From Capra hircus (taxonomy: Eukaryota; Chordata; Mammalia; Artiodactyla; Bovidae): 64,000 bases of DNA. Where the stretch lies: the NCBI RefSeq assembly GCF_001704415.2, contig NC_030831.1, forward strand, positions 47,476,134-47,540,133, read 5' to 3'. A model generated the notes under the pieces. It was not told the DNA's origin. It made no database searches and saw nothing but the letters and a program-made list of their open reading frames with translations. The stretch's first letter is position 1. The number at the start of each line of letters is the position of its first letter. The translations under genes and the position numbers were made by a program. This document shows, in pieces, positions 43,481 to 54,391 of this stretch.

Positions 43481-44302
43481 CAATCAATGAAAAAATTAAG
43501 CAGTGAATCTGAGACCTGGTGAGGAATTGAGAGAAGGCGCAGGATGGTAAGAACCCAGGTCTTGCCTGTTCAGGAAAAGAATTATAGTAGGTAAAACCTG
43601 AGGACTCTTGAGACAGAATAACCTGTAATTCATCAGATTTTTTTCCTCATCAATTTGACCTGCTCCCACTTTGCTACCCAGAGAACTGGGTATCTGAATA
43701 AACTGAAGAAATTGTATCAAAGTTCTTTTCCCCATAGTAAAAGGCATGGTTCTTCCTACCTACATCCCTCCTTGAGTTTTTAATTCTCCTCCTTTCCTTC
43801 CTCTTTCTCCCCCTCAGGGATACTCAAGGAGGACCAGCCTAGATGCCTGGCACTCCACGCCTTGTTGTCCCCAGAAGAAATACTGGCAAAATGGGAGCCT
43901 TAAAATTAAATAGCATGGAGTGTCCAATAATTAATTTGATTTTATACCCATTGTTTATTTAATACAACTTTAAGACTACATTAAGAAGGCAGAACTGCGC
44001 AGCGTAGCATGAAAACGAGCTGGAAGCTTTCCAAGTGGAGGCCAGGAATTAGCAAACTGGTCAGACGTGCAGGATGGCTCCATGTAAGATGTAATCAAGA
44101 AGGCACACTTCTGATGTTTCTTCAGCAAGCGATAATATCCAAAAGCATTCAAAGTCCTACTCCCCCGGCTGTAGAATGGCCTGGGGCCGCCCAACCAGAG
44201 CAAGTGGAGTTAGTATCAGCTATAGGTCTCCAAGGAGACGGTGCCGAGCATCTCCAAACCCCAGGATCCGTGCTGCTCCCCCTTGAAATGGTCCATTTTA
44301 AG
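43481..44302. other. Unassigned; AT-rich patch
   Basis: 43895-43985 is AT-rich and repeat-free ('ccaataattaatttgatttta', 'cattgtttatttaatac'), a possible small conserved block. Rest unassigned. Confidence 0.35.
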
Positions 44303-44741
44303 TGTCAACTTGAGTGGACTGAGGGTGCCCGGGTATTGGTTAAACATTATTCTGGATGTGTCTGTGAGGGTGCTTACAGAGAGATTAGTGTTTGAATCAG
44401 AGGATTGAATGAAGTGGATTGCCCTCCTTAATGTGGGTGGTCCCCATCGAATCCACTGAGGGGCTGAATGGAATAAAAAGGTGGCAGAAGGAAGGACTCG
44501 CTCCAGCATCAGCTTCCTGCTCTTGTTCCTCCTGCTTCTCAGAGCTTCATACTTGAACAGGAATCTGTACCCCTGGCTGTTCACTCTCAGGCCTTCAAAC
44601 GATATCCCTGGCTTTCCTGGGTCTCCAGCCTGCAAAAGGCAGATCATGAGACAGCTCAGCCTCCAAAATCACGTAAGCCAATTTCTTAGAGTAAATCTTT
44701 TTTTACTGGTTATGTTTCTCTGGAGAAGCCTGACTAATACA
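44303..44741 (+). repeat. LTR-like interspersed repeat
   Basis: 'tgtcaacttgagtggactgagg' to 'ctggagaagcctgactaataca' with 'ggctttcctgggtctccagcctgc' inside is a common old mammalian LTR-like repeat; TG start and CA end are intact. I do not assign the family. A 143-codon minus-strand frame (44216-44647) is noise over this repeat. Confidence 0.6.
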
Positions 44742-46394
44742 CTCCCATTCAGATGCCATTTGCTTCAGATTGCTTCCTGCTGTCTGAAAGAAGGACCTTA
44801 AAAAGCCTGCCTGGGCTTGGTTTCCACCACCTTGAAAGGGAAATTGGATCCATTAGGAGGTCTGGACATGAGAAGCGCAGCCACCCCAGTTAGCACGGGC
44901 TAACTGGACCTTGGTGCCTATTCCTGGCCCATTGTCTGACACTCTCTTGTCTGCCTGGTTTTTGAGGCTTCCTTGGGTTTGACCATCTGCTAAGCTTACT
45001 GATCACTCTCTCACATGAACCGTAAACAGAGCCTTTGCTTGCCTCCAGGACTTCTGGGAGCCTGACCACAAACCCAGGTCTTAGCTCCATCCTACCCTGT
45101 CTTCTTCAGATGTCCAATCACCATCTATTGGATCTTTCCTCGACCTTCGATGCCTGCTCAACCATTTTTGCCTACTATGGGTGTTAGCACCTGGCTTGGC
45201 TGCATGGAATCTGACTCACTGCCCAACCACCCAGTTCAAAGGCCTCAGCTCCACCTCTGCCCCCAGTCTCCAGCCTCTCCCTGCCCCATCTTGAGCTCAC
45301 GTTCTGGCCTTTCGCCTTCCCCCATCTCCTCTCTGCCGGTTCCTCCTCTGTTTTCACAACTCATGGCCCCTTGGACCTGCTGTGGTCAGCGTGCGCCCGG
45401 AGCAGTCACATCTTTCTCCACCCTCTAACTGGGCCATTTGATGACATGCCTCCTTTCTTGCCACATTCAACCTCAAGCCAGGCTGTCTTCAGTCCAAATG
45501 CATTAACCGGGGAGTCCAGATGCCCTGGCCCAGGTTAGCCCAGCTGTTGGTGTCTGGAAGACCTTGGGGGTAATGGATCACATTTTATTCCTGAGGCTCA
45601 GTCGCATTTTGTGCCCCAGTTTGGGTAACTGGGCCCTTTTTTTATTCTCCCAACTCAGTCCCAATAACTGACCAGAACCTTAGTTTTTCTAGCCCTGCCT
45701 TGGTCCTACCAGCCCCACTCTGGGGCCTGGATCCAGCTGAAGGCCTACTCAGGGCCCTACCATTTGCCAACAGGGCTTCCTGCAGCTACATCTTCTGTTG
45801 CTCAGCAACCAGGTAAGACCCCTCCAGTACCCCATCCAGGCCTGGACTTCTCTGGCACAGACTAGCCTACGACTCTTCCATAGGCACTTTTGATACTGCC
45901 TTCTTCACACTGGCTGCAATTGGTGCCATTCCCTGACTCAGAGTCCCTCTCCGGGATGGTGGGGTGGGGTGGTATGCCTCATTGCCCACAGGCTTGATTC
46001 AATCTTGACCACCAACCTGGCCACCAAAGTCAAACAGTCTTTTCTAACAACAAGTTTCTACCCCATCAACTAATAAGGCCCTAGTGTTGACCTAAACCAA
46101 TGGAAAATATCATCGCAAACACTTGGTCAATTGATTTTTGTACCTGTGTTACAGAAAGCAATAGAAACTCACATATTGCCAAAGGCTAGATGGTGTGTTA
46201 AGGCCTCTGACTGCAAAAGAGTTAAAGGAAGGAAGGGAGAAATCAGTGCAAGCTGGATGAGACAGAGGCCGTTTAAGAGATCTTTAGGGTTTTCACTTGC
46301 TGTGCAATTAGAGACAGGAGAACTAGTCCATATTTTTTCACACCTAAAATAAGACTAACAATATTGACTCACACAAGGATATGAAACTAAAGGA
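44742..46394. other. 1.65 kb unassigned DNA
   Basis: C/T-rich, single-copy-looking, with a 'ggtggggtggggtgg' patch at 45958-45972. No repeat or exon recognised. Confidence 0.4.
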
Positions 46395-46675
46395 ATTTCA
46401 TACAAGTTTATTTATCAATTCATCAATCATTTGAACATTTATTGAATGCCCTCTAGGTCTCAGGCAGGGTATTGGGCACGGGGGATATAAGATGAGTAAG
46501 ACACAGTAGCTCAAAGAACGCAGCATCTAGAGAGGAAGAAAGCTACTTGAACAAACATTATTTGTATTCAGTGTTGTGATACAGACATGCAAGCAAGTAG
46601 TTGCAAGTGGGAGAGTGGGGAACAGAGATGAGACAGCAGGGCTTCCTGGAGGTGACAGTGATCAGCCAGAAGAAG

Positions 46676-46856
46676 AAGTGTGGGCACCTCCTGGGCTGTC
46701 CAGTGGTTAAGACTCCACACTTCTAATGCCTGAGGTGTGGGTTCAATCCCTAGTCAGGGAACTGAAATCTCACATGCTGTGTGGTACAGCAAAAATAAAT
46801 AAATACTGGTTTAAAAATAATACATTGAAAATATTTAAAAAAAAAAATAAGTGTGG
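46676..46856 (+). mobile_element. CHR-type tRNA SINE with 8-bp duplication
   Basis: 'ctgggctgtccagtggttaagactcc', 'gtgggttcaatccctagtcaggg', 'cacatgctgtgtggtacagc' then an A-rich tail: cetartiodactyl CHR/CHR-2 SINE. AAGTGTGG flanks it at 46676-46683 and 46849-46856. Inserted in L2. Confidence 0.88.
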
Positions 46857-46943
46857 CTCCATCAGACAAAGGGGATAGAAGAGCTTTCCAGACAGAAAGA
46901 GCAGCATAAACAAAGATATGTGGTAGAAGATCAACTTGGGGAG

Positions 46944-46945
<2 letters not shown>

Positions 46946-46990
<45 letters not shown>
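46946..46990. repeat. (GT)n microsatellite
   Basis: About 22 uninterrupted TG units inside the L2 copy. It explains the low-complexity histidine/threonine open frame seen on the minus strand. Confidence 0.97.
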
Positions 46991-46991
<1 letters not shown>

Positions 46992-47340
46992 CAGGGACAT
47001 GGGAGAACTAGAAACTGATCAAAGTTCTTAGAGCACAAGGCAGATCTCCAGAGGCTTAAATCCCATGTTAGGAAGCTGGAATATATCTACCTATAGGAAA
47101 CAGGAAATCACTCAATATTTTAAACGGAGGAGAGGGAGAGTCGGATGTGGCACTAGAAGGCTCACGAGGCTAGAGAATGGAGGAATGGATTAGAGAAGAG
47201 CAAGCCTTGAAGCAAGAAGACTAGGACAAGGGCTTAGTTAGCAAGGATGCACATGACAGGTCATGAGGGCCTGGGGACGTGGTTATAGGCTAGACACTAA
47301 CATGGGAAAGTGAAAGGATGAGAAATACAGGGAAGAGCAC

Positions 47341-48564
47341 AGGAGCCATTTGGCACAGGGTGACAAAATTACCTTCACTAGAGCTGGTGTACCAGAGCTG
47401 AGAAAATCTATAAAGCAGCAGGAGGAAAAAGAAATATTAACCTTCAAAGAGCAAGAGTAAGACTTATAGCCAACTTAGAGCCAACCTCTCAACAGAAATC
47501 ACGGAAGCCAGAAGACAGGGACTAATATATCCAAAGTCCTAAAGAAAACAACTGCCCCCGTAAAATTCCTACAATAAATATATCCTTCAAAAGCAAAGAT
47601 GGAAAGAATTTCTGCTTCCTGGTGGGATACAGTAGCTTAAGGCAGACCAGCATTCCTACCAAGAACAAGTAGAAGAGCCAGATAAATAGAGAAATCATTC
47701 ATTTGAAGTCATTGGAGGTCCGTGAGGAAATGTGAGCTGGAGGGACTGAGACTCTGGCGAGGAAGCAAACAGAGAGGTGAGCCGACTTCTGCAGCCATAA
47801 GGAGTCTGAGGATGGGGCTTTGCACCAATGAAAAGCTGTTGGGGACCAGAGAAACCAGCAGAGCTTCTGGTGGAAATTTGAGGATGCTGGATCTCACGGC
47901 TTAGTTTTCTTTCAAGTAAATTCCTCTAACCAAGCACTGACTTGGCTTCCTTATCCTTATCATGATGCCAGATGTCATGGCCCAGGTAAGGATGGGGCTG
48001 GATTCTGTCCTCTGTCCTGGCCGCTTTCCATGGAGCTCAGATGGGTAGCATTAGTCCTGGAAAGCCTGCAAGGTAGCAGAGCTATTCTGTTGAATGAGAA
48101 AGTGAGAGTCAGAGTTAAGATTGGGAGGCCAAGAGGAGAGTTCAGGGCAGAAATGGGCTGCACCTGGGCCAGTACTGGATGCCTTGATTAAGAGAAATCC
48201 AGAAACCTGAAACCACACTTGTTATTCCCAGACTGCACTTCTCTTGGCTTCCCTCTTAGGCATGAGAGTTTCCATTCTGTTTCTTCCTGTCTGGACTACC
48301 CTCCAAATGGCTCCACCCTTCTCTAGTTACCCATCATTTCTCCCATGGGCCCTACTTCCAACCTGAGGCCATCTGCATCCCACCCAGAGCCCTCCCTCCT
48401 CAACACCCTCAGACCACTTAACACTGGCCACAATCCTCCTCATATGGTGGCTATTCAAACCCTCTATGGACAGCTCCCAACTACTCTCTAGCCTTAGGTT
48501 CTTTGTTGCCCAGGAACTAACTGGCAGAGCCACCTCACTCTTGCTACCAAGCGTCTAGGCTAAA
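47341..48564. other. Unassigned; LINE-like patch at left
   Basis: 47440-47640 ('gagccaacctctcaacagaaatcacggaagccagaagac', 'atatccttcaaaagcaaagatgg') matches a common old L1-associated sequence. The remainder is unassigned. Confidence 0.4.
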
Positions 48565-48680
48565 TAGTGCCCCTCAAAGATATCCAGGCTCTAATTTCTA
48601 GAACTTGCTCATGTTACCTTATATGACAAAATGCACTTTGTAGGTGTGATTAACGGTCTTTACCCTAAAGATGTTAAAGA
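48565..48680 (+). repeat. MLT1-like LTR 5' fragment, sense
   Basis: 'atagtgcccctcaaagatatccagg', 'tgttaccttatatgacaaaatgcac', 'tgtaggtgtgattaacg' are the start of a MaLR-type LTR in sense orientation. Confidence 0.65.
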
Positions 48681-49128
48681 CGCGATTATCACAAATTTGG
48701 GAGCTTCAAACAACACAAATACATTATTACTTTGCCATGTTGTAGGTCAGAAAGTCAACATTCAGGTGTTTGCAGGGCTAAGTTCCATCTGGAGGTTCTG
48801 AGAGAATCTGTTTCCATGCTTTTCCCAGCTTCTAAAGGCCGCCTGCTTTCCTTGACTGGTGGCCCTAGCATTCAATCAGCAATATTGGCCTGAGTCCTTC
48901 TCAAGCGGCCATTTCTCTAGTTTTCCTTCTGATTCCCTCTTTCACTTTAGGGATCCTTGTGATTACACTGAGTTCAAAGAGATATCGTAGGATCTTCTCC
49001 CTGTCTTAAGGTCAGCTTTAGCAACCTTAATTCCCCTTTGCTTCCTAACTTTCACAGGTTCTGGGGATTAGAACACAGACATCTTGGGCCAGGGGGGCAG
49101 GGATTATTCTGACTACAACAGGAGATGA
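48681..49128 (-). repeat. MLT1-like LTR fragment, antisense
   Basis: 'caaacaacacaaatacattattac', 'cagcttctaaaggccgcctgc', 'ccttgtgattacactg', 'agcaaccttaattcccctttgc', 'gattattctgactacaaca' give an antisense LTR related to 4585-5057. Confidence 0.72.
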
Positions 49129-49380
49129 CAAGAGGAGCCTTCCAGGTGGGATGGAAAAGTATGAGCCAATGTCTGGAAGAAGGAATGTGTCACGTAGGTT
49201 TGAGGGACAATGAGGGGACTCGTGGGCAAAGAAACTAGGGTTCCGGAGGTGACTTGTGAGAATAAGACTAAAGAGCTAGTTTGGAGCTAGATGGCGGGTG
49301 AAAGGCTTTCAATGCCAGGATGGCGAAGAGCTTTGCTGTGCAAACAAGAGGGAGCAGGGGATATCTTAATGGAAATGCGG
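49129..49380 (-). repeat. L2 internal fragment, antisense
   Basis: 'agccttccaggtgggatggaaaag', 'aaaggctttcaatgccaggatgg' follow the antisense L2 order. Diverged. Confidence 0.45.
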
Positions 49381-49689
49381 TTTACCAGTTATTACCAGGA
49401 TGCGGTAAGAGGTAAGACCACAGAGAGGATTTGGCATTCATTTCCTTGACTGTATTTCTATCATGATACTGAGAACTGAGGAGAAGGGGTGATCCTGGGC
49501 ACCACATGGCATAGAGGTAGGAGCAATACGGCCAAAACAGCAGGACGCGAAAACGGAGAGAAGGTGGAGAAGAGAGAAGGAGAGACGGGGTGGACAGGGC
49601 AGAGTTTAACCCCTTCACAACCTGCCCCCACCTTTTAATGCCCATTGAATAGGCCTGATTCTGTTTTGATAGAAAACACACCCAGCGCA

Positions 49690-50530
49690 TGGTTCAGAAG
49701 GCTATAGAATTGAGAGCTATTAAATACTAAAAAGACAAGGTGAGAAACAATTTGCAAAATCTCCTCTTTTTATAGACTGCAGCGATTGAGAAAAATTGAG
49801 TAAATTCCCCAGCTGCCTCAACTGCAGTCTGTTTCAAGATTCCATCAATTTTTTACGGTACAATCAATATTTATGAATCCCCAAAGAAATGTCTCAAAGA
49901 GAAACCCAGCGCAACATTTTCTCAGTGGTTTGCAGAGATGTAACAGGGGGACCTAAATAACTTTTAAAATAATCTCAATGACAATCAAAGACTCTTCCAT
50001 AGCCAATATGGTTTAATGTCGGTGTTTATATTAGCGCTGTTCTGCCCAGGGTGGGGGTAGGGGAGGGAAAGCGCTTGGAGTTTAATCTGTCCAAAAGATG
50101 ACACGTGGCAATAATAAGTCCACCATAATATGGTACTTAAAAATTCAAAGGAAGTGCTATATTAAAAAGTCCCTGGGTCTTTTTTTTTTTAATGCATTAA
50201 AATATCCTCCATTGGTTAAGCAATGGATTTTTTCAGTCAGCTGGAAAAAAAGATTTCTGGGGGAAAAAAAAAAACAGACAAACAAATCCACACTGCTTTA
50301 ATGGCTACTTTAGGTTTAATATCTAAACTTATTTAAATAACTCTGAGCCCTCCTGCTGAGAAATATTGAAACTAATGGATTCCTTTGTGCGTAATCTCCA
50401 TTTAAATGTAGAGTTTAATTTCCCTTTCGGCTAAACCTGTGTGAAACTAGTCTAGAAATGTCCCTCTAAAAAAAGAGAAAGCCCCATATAGAATATTTAG
50501 GGGGATTCCTTTATTTTATTTAAAATTGGT
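49690..50530. promoter_or_regulatory. Strongest candidate conserved noncoding element
   Basis: 840 bp AT-rich, repeat-free, without open frames. Rich in homeobox, MEF2-like and E-box-like motifs ('caatcaatatttatgaatc', 'atttaaataac', 'gacacgtggc' at 50101-50110) and with a G4 motif at 50049-50067. Such density of ordered AT motifs with retained CpGs is typical of developmental enhancers. Confidence 0.42.
50049..50067 (+). other. G-quadruplex motif
   Basis: GGG-T-GGGGG-TA-GGGG-A-GGG, loops of 1, 2 and 1, inside the AT-rich candidate element. Confidence 0.75.
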
Positions 50531-50608
50531 TTTGGGCATTAAAAGTAAATAGCCAGCCAACAGTGAGCCCACAGACCGCCTGAGTCTATACCTGGGGCTC
50601 CAGAAGGT

Positions 50609-50639
50609 GGGGGTGGGGCAGGGCTGCAGGGGCCTGGGG
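50609..50639 (+). other. G-quadruplex motif
   Basis: Five G-runs of three to five bases with loops of 1, 2, 5 and 3 bases, in a local GC-rich patch. Confidence 0.65.
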
Positions 50640-50849
50640 CCCAGATGTCCACGTGAGCAATGTGAACACCTTGGCCTGGCACCGACCCAGCGCCACCCGT
50701 GAGATATGCTTTCAGGGCCACCTGGCAGACGTTGGCACAGGGCCATCTATGCCAACAGCATGCTGTCCGCATCCTTCCCATATTGAGAAAGCCAGAAATT
50801 CCCCTACTGGAGCTTCATCTCTGTGGCTAATGGCTTTGATTTCTGTTCC

Positions 50850-50920
50850 ATGCAAATTGCCTCAGCCAGGGTCGCACTTCCCTTGCGACTGAAGGCCATT
50901 TTGTGTGCATGAATATTCAT
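50850..50920. promoter_or_regulatory. Octamer site and 12-bp palindrome
   Basis: ATGCAAAT at 50850-50857 (POU octamer) and the perfect palindrome ATGAATATTCAT at 50909-50920 in repeat-free DNA with retained CpGs ('gtcgcac', 'ttgcgac', 'tagcgtc'). Confidence 0.4.
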
Positions 50921-50959
50921 AGCGTCCTGTGAGGTCAGAGTACAAGCCAGGACCAAGAA

Positions 50960-51090
50960 ATTGATCTATGGTGCCCTTTTATTCAACAGGTAGCAAAACC
51001 GTGACCCAGAGAAAGGTCTCCCTGGTTAGTGTCAGAGGAGGAATGAGAGCCCAGGTGTTCTGATTTTCAAGCCACCAGGCTCCCTTTGCA
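50960..51090 (-). repeat. MIR SINE remnant
   Basis: 'cccttttattcaacaggtagcaaaaccgtgacccagagaaagg' and 'gaggaatgagagcccagg' match antisense MIR. Confidence 0.6.
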
Positions 51091-51390
51091 GGGGTGCACT
51101 CTACATGGACAGACCCTGGGTGCCCATATCTTCTACATCCTGGTGTTAATCCACGTGATTTTTCATCCTTGCCACATAACTGAGAATTTAAACAGCATGT
51201 GTGAATGTGTCTAAAATTGAGCGTAGGGGTTTATATCCAGTGTGTTTCTTATAACCACTCCAAGCTGTATGGCATGAGAACAGTAGAGTTCTCACCAAAG
51301 GATTCCTTTAAGCCATCTTCTCTCAGTTGTATAAGCTAAAGCCAAGTTATAAAGATACAATTTATATATAACTCTTTTCATGGCACCCAT
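51091..51390. other. Unassigned DNA
   Basis: Nothing recognised. Confidence 0.4.
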
Positions 51391-51663
51391 GGAGAGGGCA
51401 ATGGCACCCCACTCCAGTACTCTTGACTGGAAAATCCCATGGATGGAGGAGCCTGGTGGGCTGCAGTCCATGGGGTCGCTAAGAGTTGGACATGACTGAG
51501 CGACTTCACTTTCACTTTTCACTTTCATGCATTGGAGAAGGAAATGGCAACCCACTCCAGTGTTCTTGCCTGGAGAATCCCAGGGACGGGTGAGCCTGGT
51601 GGGCTGCCGTCTATGGGGTCGCACAGAGTTGGACACGACTGAAGCAACTTAGCAGCAGCAGCA
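51391..51663 (+). mobile_element. Bov-A2 SINE
   Basis: Complete dimer: 'gcaatggcaccccactccag', first tail 'catgactgagcgacttcac', linker 'cttttcactttcatgcattgg', second monomer, (AGC)n tail at 51651-51662. No clear target duplication. Confidence 0.95.
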
Positions 51664-51759
51664 ACTGTGTAAAATAAGCTACACTGGCCAGGACAATTCA
51701 CAGGCAAGGGCAGGTACTAATGGTTTAAATCTGAGAGTGAGAATGAGATGAAAGTCTTT

Positions 51760-51930
51760 AATACAACATCTCTGTGACTGAGAAGAGTCCTGTAACAGAA
51801 GCAAGGTTCCTGGATTCTGGTCCCAATTTCTTCTCTTAAGAGCTGTGAGAATGAGGCAGTCTTGCATGCCTGCTGAGCATCACTTGCCCCATCTTTCTAA
51901 TGGGGATGATGAGAACAATAACTTAGCAGC
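51760..51930 (+). repeat. MIR SINE remnant
   Basis: 'agagctgtgagaatgaggcag' and 'gccccatctttctaatggggatgatgag' fit the sense MIR core (…agctgtgtgaccttgggcaag … tctgtaaaatggggataat…). Confidence 0.65.
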
Positions 51931-52042
51931 CCAAAGGCAGGACCCTGGACCATATGATTTTGGGGGATTCTTCAAGCTATAGGATTTGATTATATTACAT
52001 TACAACACTGCCAACAAGTATAAGACAAACAATGCTTGAGGT

Positions 52043-52064
52043 ACACACACACACACACACACAC
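52043..52064. repeat. (CA)n microsatellite
   Basis: 11 uninterrupted AC units. Confidence 0.95.
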
Positions 52065-52266
52065 CAGCTCTGAAGTCAAAATCCACTTCTCAGACTTGCG
52101 TAATATAGATGACTTAGAAAACATGAGGGTCAACCATGAAACACAGCCTAAGGTGGTTGTGCTGGTATACAGCTGTGTGTCTGTCCTGTCTCTTGGCCTC
52201 TCCAAGACCACTTGCAGAACATCCTTGTATGTCAAATGGCTAGGCAGTGTGATCTGAGGGATACCA

Positions 52267-52764
52267 AGCTATAACAAACCTTTTTAATAAAAGCAAAGAC
52301 ATCACTTTGCCAACAAAGGTCTGCCGTCCATATAGTTAAAGCCTTGGCTTTTCCAGTAGTCATGTATGAAAGTGAGAGGTGGACCATAAAGAAAGCTGAG
52401 CATTCAAGAATTGATGCTTTTTAACTGTGGTGCTCTTGAGAGTCCCTTGGACAACAAGGAGATCCAACCAGTCAATTCTAAAAGAAATCAACCCTGAATA
52501 TTCATTGGAAGGACTGAGGCTGAAGCTACAACACTTTGGCCACCTCATGCAAAGAACTGACTGATTGGAAAAAAAAAAAACACCCCAATACTGGAAAAGA
52601 TTGAGGGCAGACGGAGAAGGGGACGACAAAGATTGGACATCATTGACTCAATGGACATGAGTTTGAGCAAACTCTGGGAGATAGTGAAGGACAGGGAAGC
52701 CTGGCATGCTGCAGTTCATGGATCGCAAAGAGTCAGACACCACTGAGGGACTGAACAACAATGA
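52267..52764 (+). mobile_element. BovB 3' fragment
   Basis: Sense BovB from 'gcaaagacatcactttgcc' to the tail 'ggactgaacaacaatg'. Contains an A12 run at 52569-52580 and several stops. Confidence 0.92.
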
Positions 52765-53154
52765 AGTCCATGCTGTAAAAATATTATACCCAGCAGCCTG
52801 TATCAGGGATCACCATGCCTAGTCTCTTCTGTCCTTGAAAACTTCAGTTCAAATGCAGAATTAGACCAGGGGGAGACATTGCTGTTATTAGCCATTAACA
52901 TGTTAGCTAGAAATCAATTCTTCCGTCACCTAACAGGGCTTTGAAGATTGCAGAAATTTACATCAGAAGAAAGGAAAGCATAGGACAGAGCTCAGCTACT
53001 GCCCAGGAAAGCAAAGGCTGGTCTAGATGACAGCTGGGGTCAGTGGAAGACAGGGCAGAGTGGGGAGGGTGCTTGGCGGGGTGGAAAGAAAGCCTGAAGG
53101 TGAGCTACTCATGTCAAAGTGCCTGCGGGCAGCACTGGTACCACGACTGCCTGG
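52765..53154. other. Unassigned DNA
   Basis: Nothing recognised. Confidence 0.4.
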
Positions 53155-53440
53155 GCACCATGCCCAGCTGCTGTGCTGATGTCTGAGCAACAGAAAAAAC
53201 AGCTCCTGCTCTTAAGGAACTTCGAGTCCAGCTGGGGAGACAAAACATTACAGGATCCAGCAGGCAGCTAGAAGCAGACGGAGACTCAGAGCACTGTGGG
53301 GAATTATAGGAGACTTGGCTGCCTGGGCAGGTGGGAAAGTCTCCAGAGAGAAGAGGACAGCTGGAAAAAAGCCATCAAGGACTGGTCAGACAGAGGTGGG
53401 CAAGAGGAAAAGCCAGGGGGACAATGGAGATGCCACCGAT
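53155..53440 (-). repeat. L2 3' UTR, antisense
   Basis: 'gctcctgctcttaaggaacttcgagtccagctggggagac' (about 53203-53242) is the antisense L2 'gtctccccactagactgtaagctcc' landmark. Confidence 0.65.
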
Positions 53441-53689
53441 CTCATGACATAGTGCCACAAAGTGGCACCGGTCACAGGGCCCCACTTTGTGCTGAAGGGC
53501 TATGTGAGTCATAGGTCAAGACTCAGACTCCACCCACGGGAGAAGAGTCCAAACCCTAGGCCAGGAGATGGGAAACATCTATCTGACCCAGTCCTCAGGG
53601 CCCATGACTGCGTCTAGTGCCAAGTGGTGGGACTCACTTGCCTGATGGGAGCGTGCTACAGGGTATATGGAAAACGAGGGGGCTGCAGG

Positions 53690-53850
53690 AAAAGGGGAAG
53701 AACTGGAAGCCTCACTGCAACCTACCACTCATGGCTTATCCCCCTCAAAGCTATTACATGCTGCCCAGGGCTGTGTCCCGTTCATCTCTGTAAGCTAATC
53801 CTTACCACGGTGCCTGGTATAGAGGAAGTGGCTGAACTGGTTGACATGTG
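53690..53850 (+). repeat. L2 3' end, sense
   Basis: 'cccagggctgtgtcccgttcatctctgtaagc', 'cacggtgcctggtatagaggaagtggc' correspond to the sense L2 3' end. Confidence 0.5.
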
Positions 53851-54391
53851 TCCTCGGTCGAAATGCCACTCTCACTAAACAGCAAAGCAGAGTCAGGCTG
53901 AGCTCCTGTGTTTCAGCCCTGCCAGGGAACCGACTGATAACGGGCAATGATTCATCAAGGAGGGCAGAACTGACTCAAATACATTTCAAGATGCTACGCT
54001 TTCCTATGGCATCTCCATTCAGTGTGCCGCTAGCCTTCTGACGGTGCCGCTGGACCCTTCCTACAGGGTGTTCCTGCTGTGCCCGAACTGTGAACATTCC
54101 CCGCCAACCACATGCAGCTGTAGCCGGTTCCCACCTAGTTCTGTCAGACCCAAAACAACCAGTGTCTTTATTACAGAACTGCTGGTTCTCTAGGCACAAA
54201 ATATTAAGGGAGCAATCTAATTAACCTGTTTGTATATACTTGAACATTATTTTCTTGTCTTGGCAGCTCTGTGTTTACCCTCACACCCCTCCACCTACCA
54301 GGCTGTGCCCACACCCATGCCCACCCTTTCCTGTTTCTAGTCCCCTGCTCCAGTCATTTCTGACCTCCTGAGGTGGACTTTTCTATTCCTC
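53851..54391. other. Unassigned DNA
   Basis: Single-copy-looking; nothing recognised. Confidence 0.4.

Larger units (their letters stand above)
46395..47340 (-). repeat. L2 LINE, antisense, split by CHR SINE and (GT)n
   Basis: 'tttatcaattcatcaatcatttgaac..ttattgaatgccctctagg' starts the antisense L2 3' end; 'gagagaggaagaaagc', 'cttcctggaggtgacagtg', then after the SINE 'gctttccagacagaaagagcag', continue it. Right end uncertain. Confidence 0.65.
49381..50959. other. Repeat-free block flanking the candidate CNE
   Basis: No SINE, LINE or LTR recognised over about 1.6 kb, the longest such gap here. It contains the AT-rich element at 49690-50530, two G-quadruplex motifs, and an octamer plus a 12-bp palindrome at 50850-50920. 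Confidence 0.5.

Noticed and set aside
46770..47000. Minus-strand frame with a TH-repeat
   Set aside because: Product of the (GT)n microsatellite.
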